From assembly GCA_963682025.1 (NCBI GenBank), contig OY821520.1:240289414-240353413 (forward strand): a stretch of 64,000 nucleotides of DNA. The letters run 5' to 3'. Source of the DNA: Cordilura impudica. Lineage: Eukaryota; Arthropoda; Insecta; Diptera; Scathophagidae. Below, piece after piece: positions 57,966-64,000 of the stretch. The first letter of the stretch is position 1, and every line of letters starts with the position of its first letter. The notes below the pieces were generated by a model. That model did not search any database and was not told the origin of the DNA. It saw only the letters and a program-made list of their open reading frames with translations. The position numbers were made by a program, and so were the translations under genes.

Positions 57966-58415
57966 TGAAAAATGAAAAATTAAAAATTAAAAATTGAAAA
58001 TGGGAAATGGGAAATGGAAAAGGAAAATTGAAAATTGAAAAATGGAAAATGCAAAATGGAAAACGGAAAATGGAAAATGAAAATTGAAAAATTAAAAATG
58101 GAAAATGGAAAATGAAAAATGGAAAATGGAAAATGAAAAATGGAAAATGGAAAATGAAAAATGGAAAATGGAAAATGAAAATTGAAAAATGGAAAATGCA
58201 AAATGGAAAATGAAAATTGAAAAGTGGAAAATTAAAATTGAAAAATGAAAAATGAAAATTGAAAAATGACTACTGGAAAATGAAAATGAAAATGAAAATT
58301 AAAATTGAAAATTGAAAAATTAAAAATGATAAATGGAAAATGGAATATGAAAATGTTAAATAGAAAATGAAAAATGAAAAATAGAAAATTAAAAATGGAA
58401 AATGACAATGGAAAA
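57255..58415. repeat. Degenerate heptamer array (GGAAAAT/GAAAAAT)n
   Basis: About 1.16 kb with a 7-bp rhythm in which units vary among GGAAAAT, GAAAAAT, GAAAATT and TAAAAAT. It leads, across 25 bp of a mini-me-like terminus, into a nearly pure array. The Phe/Ile/His frame on the minus strand is an artefact of the repeat. Confidence 0.85.
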
Positions 58416-58440
58416 CAAGTAAGGAAATTATAGTCGGTCT
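58416..58440 (+). mobile_element. Terminus of a family-2 mini-me-like element (B4)
   Basis: CAAGTAAGGAAATTATAG with GTCGGTCT equals the start of B1 up to the middle of the palindrome, then changes directly into (TTAAAAA)n. Confidence 0.75.
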
Positions 58441-59758
58441 AAAAATTAAAAATTAAAAATAAAAATTAAAAATTAAAAATTAAAAATTAAAAATTAATAA
58501 TTAATAATTAAAAATTAAAAATTAAAAATTAAAAATTAAAAATTAAAAATTAAAAATTAAAAATTAAAAATTAAAAATTAAAAATTAAAAATTAAAAATT
58601 AAAAATTAAAAATTAAAAATTAAAAATTAAAAATTAAAAATTAAAAATTAAAAATTAAAAATTAAAAATTAAAAATTAAAAATTAAAAATTAAAAATTAA
58701 AAATTAAAAATTAAAAATTAAAAATTAAAAATTAAAAATTAAAAATTAAAAATTAAAAATTAAAAATTAAAAATTAAAAATTAAAAATTAAAAATTAAAA
58801 ATTAAAAATTAAAAATTAAAAATTAAAAATTAAAAATTAAAAATTAAAAATTAAAAATTAAAAATTAAAAATTAAAAATTAAAAATTAAAAATTAAAAAT
58901 TAAAAATTAAAAATTAAAAATTAAAAATTAAAAATTAAAAATTAAAAATTAAAAATTAAAAATTAAAAATTAAAAATTAAAAATTAAAAATTAAAAATTA
59001 AAAATTAAAAATTAAAAATTAAAAATTAAAAATTAAAAATTAAAAATTAAAAATTAAAAATTAAAAATTAAAAATTAAAAATTAAAAATTAAAAATTAAA
59101 AATTAAAAATTAAAAATTAAAAATTAAAAATTAAAAATTAAAAATTAAAAATTAAAAATTAAAAATTAAAAATTAAAAATTAAAAATTAAAAATTAAAAA
59201 TTAAAAATTAAAAATTAAAAATTAAAAATTAAAAATTAAAAATTAAAAATTAAAAATTAAAAATTAAAAATTAAAAATTAAAAATTAAAAATTAAAAATT
59301 AAAAATTAAAAATTAAAAATTAAAAATTAAAAATTAAAAATTAAAAATTAAAAATTAAAAATTAAAAATTAAAAATTAAAAATTAAAAATTAAAAATTAA
59401 AAATTAAAAATTAAAAATTAAAAATTAAAAATTAAAAATTAAAAATTAAAAATGAAAAATTAAAAATTAAAAATTAAAAATTAAAAATTAAAAATTAAAA
59501 ATTAAAAATTAAAAATTAAAAATTAAAAATTAAAAATTAAAAATTAAAAATTAAAAATTAAAAATTAAAAATTAAAAATTAAAAATTAAAAATTAAAAAT
59601 TAAAAATTAAAAATTAAAAATTAAAAATTAAAAATTAAAAATTAAAAATTAAAAATTAAAAATTAAAAATTAAAAATTAAAAATTAAAAATTAAAAATTA
59701 AAAATTAAAAATTAAAAATTAAAAATTAAAAATTAAAAATTAAAAATTAAAAATTAAA
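58441..59758. repeat. Homogeneous heptamer array (TTAAAAA)n, 1.3 kb
   Basis: About 188 units with very few changes (one TGAAAAA near 59,453 and two shifts near 58,496-58,507). The unit equals that of the array at 29,520-30,532 read on the other strand. Such purity implies recent expansion or replication slippage, and the true length may differ. Confidence 0.95.
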
Positions 59759-60411
59759 AAAATTTAAAGGTTCATGGTTCAAACCACACGGCCGCCCTAA
59801 GTAGAAAAAATTTTCATATAGAAACAATCTATTCAATAAAAACATACCAATTATCACAATGTTCAATAAATCGCTGATGATGAAGGCTGAAATGAGAGAA
59901 ACTGGTCCTGTTTGCGTATGTAGCAAAAAAGAAATAAAACACAATTTAGTATAAGGTTTTTAGCAAGAGAAAGTAAAATCTCTATTTTATTTGTATATAC
60001 AAATGTATTACCTTTTTTAAAATATGCACAGCGGATGGTGTTTATGTGTACGAATTGTACGAAGGTACCAAAACGATTGATTTTATAAGTTAAAAAATAA
60101 AAGAGAGAAGGTGGCGAGCAATATCTAAGTACCGTTAACGGTTTTACTAGTTAAAATCTATGTAAACACTCCTTTCAACGATGTATAAAAAAAGGAGTTT
60201 CATAGATTTTAACCCAGAATTAACCCAAAAATGGCTAATTGACTCAAAGGCGGAAAAGTACAAAGAAAATATTAAATTGTACTTAAACATTGCCGGCCAC
60301 CTTGCAACATCAAGGTGTGTTGCAACAATAATACTTTAACAAATAACTTAAATATCTTAAAATAAGGCATAGTTCAGTTTAAAAATGTGAGCTTGAATTC
60401 AATTTATTAAA
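59759..60411. other. Gene-free stretch right of heptamer array
   Basis: GGTTCATGGTTCAAACCAC near 59,770 contains a B-box-like word, but no A-box at the right distance was seen. The minus-strand frame at 59,747-59,944 has no recognisable domain. Confidence 0.35.
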
Positions 60412-60596
60412 TTTTTTTTTTTTTTTTTTTTTTTTTTAACACTTAAAGTTAAATTGGCCAGTAGGGACCTCGACGTAACAATTTTCCATAGGCCAGTAGG
60501 GACCCCAATGGAAAATTGATTATAAATAAGTATGAGCCAGTAGGGACTCTACAATTTGAGCCAGTAAGGACTCTACAATTTGAGCCAGTAAGGACT

Positions 60597-61646
60597 CTAC
60601 ATTGGAGATGGGCCAGATATGACCCATCCAAAAATGGTGTATTGCGCCATTGGAAGTCCCGGGCTCGCCTGTATCCGATTTTTCATCACCTGTGGATTAA
60701 CTTCTGGGCCTAAAACTAACGCGACCCGCCCGGAATGATTAAAGGTAGGATCCGCAAGTTGGAACCCAGCGAAATGCTCCCTGATCGCGTCTGGAATTGA
60801 CTCGGAAGGAGTTCTAATCCCTAACATCTTCGTGACTCTAGCGGTTATCGTAATTTTTTGAGTCGAGTCGTATATCGACGTAATCGTTAACCGACAAAAC
60901 CGATCGTTGTCCATCTTTGAAACTGGCAATCGTATTTGATGAACCAACGTTTCGCAGATGTAGCTTGCACTACAGCAAGAGTCGAGCACTGCGCGTACCG
61001 GAATGGCCTTTCCGGGTATATTTAATCTAACTTGAAGCGTAGGCGACAAATTAAGGACATGACGTATAGGCAAGGATTGAACTTTAGAAACGGACGACAA
61101 TGGACGAGACTCACGTTTTGCACGATTCTGGTGGTCAGAACTACGTGACCTTGAATTCGCATGCAACAAAGTATTGTGGTCACCCTGGCAGACCCGGCAC
61201 TTTAACGTGCTAGGACACAATTTTGCCATATGAGAATGGGCCAAGCACTTCGAACAGTATCGGTGAAGTATCACCATACGAAGGCGGCGCTCATAACTCA
61301 TATCCCGAAACAAATGACAGAAGCGCAGAGGGTGACGTCGTTCGCAGAGTCTACATAGAGGGGACGATGTCGGTTTAATCGGAGCCGAGGTAGACAGTGG
61401 CTTCGAACCCGAGGCTTCCATAGCTTTCTTAGTCACCACGACCGGCGATGATGCAACTGTCTCAGCATGGACAGTTTCAACAGCGGGCGTTGCTTCCAAT
61501 GGCGGATTTACCGCTGTAACGATTGTCGTTGTTGGTGTCACTGCTGGACTAGGAACGGCTGCGGGAGAAGTTTTAGGTTCCGAAATCTCCATAGCATCCT
61601 CATAATCGAGCAGAGCATCGTCAAAAAAGTTAGGGAGAGATTCCAT
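60597..61646 (-). CDS. Zinc-knuckle and retroviral-protease-like protein of BEL/Pao element
   Basis: The 349-residue frame starts MESLPNFFDD with an acidic head and a Pro/Thr/Ala-rich linker (about 25-95). A Cys/His cluster follows: C98, C101, H105, C110; then C131, C134, H139, C144; then C150, C153, H157, H162. Residues 200-345 resemble a BEL/Pao protease: LDSCCSASYI at 221-230, a later VALVLGPEV and a terminal TIFGWVISGP. The catalytic D-S/T-G is DSC here (D222), so proteolysis may be lost. It lies 53 bp downstream of the integrase stop, whereas gag-protease normally precedes RT. The frame ends in the 24-bp repeats. Confidence 0.8.
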   Translation of the reverse strand: MESLPNFFDDALLDYEDAMEISEPKTSPAAVPSPAVTPTTTIVTAVNPPLEATPAVETVHAETVASSPVVVTKKAMEASGSKPLSTSAPIKPTSSPLCRLCERRHPLRFCHLFRDMSYERRLRMVILHRYCSKCLAHSHMAKLCPSTLKCRVCQGDHNTLLHANSRSRSSDHQNRAKRESRPLSSVSKVQSLPIRHVLNLSPTLQVRLNIPGKAIPVRAVLDSCCSASYICETLVHQIRLPVSKMDNDRFCRLTITSIYDSTQKITITARVTKMLGIRTPSESIPDAIREHFAGFQLADPTFNHSGRVALVLGPEVNPQVMKNRIQASPGLPMAQYTIFGWVISGPSPM

Positions 61647-61699
61647 ATTTCTATGAAACGATAAAAAATTTAAAGAAAATATCGAAGAAAAAGTGTAAA

Positions 61700-64000
61700 T
61701 TATTCGGTCAAAATGACCAGTTTGGTTATTGGTCGTTTTACAACCCCATTAGCAGTACGAATATCCGCGACCCTTACGCGACCGTCACTTCCCGGATAAA
61801 CTTTTATGACCCGTCCTAAACGCCACGATGTTGGAGGTAGATTTTCATGCTTGATAACGACTAAGTCGTTTTCCTGTAGATCGCGTTCCGGATATTTCCA
61901 TTTATAGCGCTTATTTAACGTCATTAAATATTCTTCTTTCCATCGGCGACAAAAAAGTTGAGACAACGCTTTCATTTTTCGAAATCGATTAACAAGACTT
62001 ATCGGAGATTCATTAATTTCAGGCTCCGGGGGAGCAAGTATTGGTCCACCTATTAAAAAATGACCAGGAGTCAGAGCTACTGGTTCCCGAGGGTTATCCG
62101 CCATAGAACAAAGAGGACGTGAATTTAGGCAAGCTTCAATTCTTGCGAGAACTGAAGAAAGTTCTTCAAAAGTATATTTAAAAGATTGCGCTTCCTTACG
62201 AAAATGGTGTTTAAAACTCTTGACCCCGGCTTCCCAAAGGCCACCCATATGAGGTGCCCCGGCGGGTATAAACCGCCAAGTTAAACCCTGAATACCATAA
62301 ATAGAACCCACTGCAATCTGACTTTCCTTAAGAAACATCTTAAAATCCTTCTCTAATTCACGCGATGCACCTACAAAATTTGTGCCATTATCCGAAAATA
62401 TAGTGTAGGGGCAACCTCGTCGAGAAATAAATCTGTGAAAGGCAGATAAAAAAGTAGGCGTCGATAAATCAGACGTTGCCTCTAAATGAATTGCTTTCGT
62501 AGAAAAGCAAACAAAAATACAAACGTAGCCCTTCGTTATCCTACAAGCTCTGCCCGTGAAACTTTTGATGTCAAAGGGACCAGCAAAATCAACGCCCGTT
62601 GTCATAAATGGTCTAGTAAGAGTAGTTCTTTCAGGGGGCAGAGCCGCCATAATTTGACGACAAGATACTTTACGGTCAATAATACACCGTTTACAACGAC
62701 CAATGACTCCACGAATTTTCGACTTCAAGCGTGGAACCCAATATTCAATGCGCAGTATTCGCAACATCAACTGATTTCCACCGTGAATGGAAATCATATG
62801 AACAAATTCTATTAACAATTGAGTAAATCGGCTCGAATAAGGTAAAATAATAGGATATTTCTCCGTATATGAAAGGGATGGTGATTTAACCAAGCGACCA
62901 TTCAATCTTATCACACCGTCTTTGTCGAGAAAGGGATTCAAAGAAATAAGGCAACTCTTTGAACTTAACGGTTTTCTGTCTAACAGGCACTTATATTCAT
63001 CTGCATAGTGATGTTTCTGAGCCACAATGGCTAAATGCAATTTTGTTCTTCTGATTTCATAACCAGCAACGATTTTATCCACATTCATATAACGATTTGA
63101 CCTATGAGCTGGATGACTATTGTAAAAGAACCTCAAAATATATGAGATTATCCGAAGAGCTCGATCAAGACGAGAGTAATTATTCAAAATATCCACATAT
63201 ATATCTTCTCCCTTAACGTCCGTAAAGAAGGAAGCATGAGTTTTGACAACCCGACCCTCAATGTCAGTGTCAAGATAACTTAGATCCGTTATATTCCAGT
63301 GCACCTTATCTTGACCCAGCCATCTTGGACCATGCCACCAAAGCTCATTATTTTCCAGCTCAGTGGGAGAAGTACCACGACTACCTAAATCTGCAGGATT
63401 TTCCTCAGAACGTACATGATACCAATTATGGTTTCCTACATTTTCTTGAATGCGGCATACTCTGTTCGCTACAAATGTGGTCCAGGAACACGGCGTTTTC
63501 CTTAACCAAGAAAGGACTATCGTCGAATCAGTCCAACAGTAAATTTGATCAATTTTAATATCAATTTCACCTATTACCGTCTTCAAAAGTTCAGAGGCTA
63601 ACACCGCCCCGCACAGTTCTAAACGAGGTAGAGAAATTGATTTGATGGGGGCTACTTTGGTTTTCGATGAAAGTAGGTGAGTATGAATTTCGCCGTTAGA
63701 AGCCTGAATTCGAATATAAATCACCCCCGCGTATGCCTTTTCCGAGGCATCAGAAAAAACATGAAGCTCAACAGAATTTCCCGGCGAATAATTAACCCAT
63801 CTTGGAATACGAATAGTATTTACCTCATGATAAGAAGTTACAAATCTTTTCCATTCAACTTCCGTCGAAATTGGAAGCATATCATCCCAATTTATATTAT
63901 CAAGCCAAATTTTTTGCATGATAATTTTAGCAACCACAATTACAGGACCTAACCAACCTACAGGATCAAACAATTTCGCGATAGTTGATAAGACTTCCCT
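61700..64000 (-). CDS. BEL/Pao polyprotein: RT end, RNase H, integrase (partial)
   Basis: The frame is open to the window edge; upstream of 63,973 it reads VLSTIAKL, so the true start lies outside. Counting from the Met-like position at 63,973: the RT C-terminus FDPVGWLGPV is at 2-11. The RNase H is at about 68-200, with D75 (FSDAS), E119, D149 (WTDST) and D195. An H2C2 zinc domain has H392, H397, C427 and C430. The integrase core has D462 (GVDFAGPF), D528 (SDNGTNF) and E581 (GGLWEAG). A C-terminal DUF5641-like region has SWRLGRVIKVYPGSDGRVRV. All acidic residues of both active sites are present. It ends with a stop at 61,700. Confidence 0.9.
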   Translation of the reverse strand, partial: REVLSTIAKLFDPVGWLGPVIVVAKIIMQKIWLDNINWDDMLPISTEVEWKRFVTSYHEVNTIRIPRWVNYSPGNSVELHVFSDASEKAYAGVIYIRIQASNGEIHTHLLSSKTKVAPIKSISLPRLELCGAVLASELLKTVIGEIDIKIDQIYCWTDSTIVLSWLRKTPCSWTTFVANRVCRIQENVGNHNWYHVRSEENPADLGSRGTSPTELENNELWWHGPRWLGQDKVHWNITDLSYLDTDIEGRVVKTHASFFTDVKGEDIYVDILNNYSRLDRALRIISYILRFFYNSHPAHRSNRYMNVDKIVAGYEIRRTKLHLAIVAQKHHYADEYKCLLDRKPLSSKSCLISLNPFLDKDGVIRLNGRLVKSPSLSYTEKYPIILPYSSRFTQLLIEFVHMISIHGGNQLMLRILRIEYWVPRLKSKIRGVIGRCKRCIIDRKVSCRQIMAALPPERTTLTRPFMTTGVDFAGPFDIKSFTGRACRITKGYVCIFVCFSTKAIHLEATSDLSTPTFLSAFHRFISRRGCPYTIFSDNGTNFVGASRELEKDFKMFLKESQIAVGSIYGIQGLTWRFIPAGAPHMGGLWEAGVKSFKHHFRKEAQSFKYTFEELSSVLARIEACLNSRPLCSMADNPREPVALTPGHFLIGGPILAPPEPEINESPISLVNRFRKMKALSQLFCRRWKEEYLMTLNKRYKWKYPERDLQENDLVVIKHENLPPTSWRLGRVIKVYPGSDGRVRVADIRTANGVVKRPITKLVILTE

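Larger units (their letters stand above)
60412..64000 (-). mobile_element. BEL/Pao LTR-type retrotransposon, 3' part (runs off window)
   Basis: On the minus strand the order is RT end, RNase H, integrase, a 53-bp gap, then a zinc-binding plus protease-like frame, then 24-bp repeats (GAGCCAGTA at 60,534, 60,558 and 60,582 on the plus strand). A 26-bp poly(T) (60,412-60,437) follows, which reads as poly(A) in the sense direction. No long terminal repeat is visible before the poly(A). The 5' part lies beyond 64,000. The two long frames are intact here. Confidence 0.75.

Noticed and set aside
57980..58201. A 73-residue Phe/Ile/His-rich protein on the minus strand
   Set aside because: It is a translation of the 7-bp repeat array.
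59760..59800. A SINE or tRNA remnant from GGTTCATGGTTCAAACCAC
   Set aside because: Only a B-box-like word was found, with no A-box or target duplication.

Overview
The window looks like a gene-poor, A+T-rich, repeat-dense stretch of an insect nuclear genome, most likely a higher (cyclorrhaphan) fly. This rests on the repeat spectrum: mini-me/DINE-1-like elements with (GTCY)n microsatellites, Jockey, CR1/L2-like and RTE-like retrotransposons, hAT, Tc1/mariner, Transib, foldback/MULE-like and TTAA-type DNA transposons, a tRNA-derived SINE, and a BEL/Pao element at the right edge. I see no convincing host gene, no rRNA or functional tRNA gene, no CRISPR array and no prokaryotic signal. Nearly all coding sequence is transposon-derived, and all but the BEL/Pao reading frames are broken.

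Layout. 1-11,160: a hAT remnant cut by a mini-me-like element at the left edge, then a transposase-like gene of a family I cannot name (motif DTTASNTG) split in two by a 4.6 kb mini-me-like element that itself carries a hAT element. 11,757-18,900: a decayed CR1/L2-like retrotransposon, a minisatellite split by a Tc1/mariner element with one frameshift, and an RTE-like fragment. 19,240-21,790: a ~150 bp satellite split by a foldback/MULE-like element carrying a FLYWCH zinc-finger reading frame. 22,600-27,573: a Jockey element hit by a SINE and a second mini-me-like family, then a second foldback/MULE-like copy. 27,938-35,547: a TTAA-flanked element holding a heptanucleotide array, and a TA-flanked element with several nested insertions. 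38,527-42,895: an RNase H-bearing retrotransposon split by a Transib element with 5-bp target duplications. 42,900-50,290: another tandem repeat split by a second 4.9 kb mini-me-like element, in inverted orientation to the first. 50,780-59,758: minisatellites, a ~150 bp satellite and long heptamer arrays. 60,412-64,000: a BEL/Pao element on the minus strand.

The elements do not form a pathway, but their nesting gives a relative history. The hAT element at 7,608-8,824 and at 44,325-45,919 has the same 8-bp target duplication in both large mini-me-like copies, so it was in the progenitor before those copies moved. A 406 bp inverted-repeat element then entered only the right-hand hAT copy, and the left copy preserves the empty site. 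The strongest structural finds are target-site duplications read directly from sequence: 5 bp CGGCG (Transib), 9 bp AAAGATAAG (foldback/MULE-like), 8 bp TTGGTTTT (hAT), TTA (406 bp element) and TTAA (27,938-30,621). All alignments were done by eye, so boundaries of degenerate repeats are approximate.
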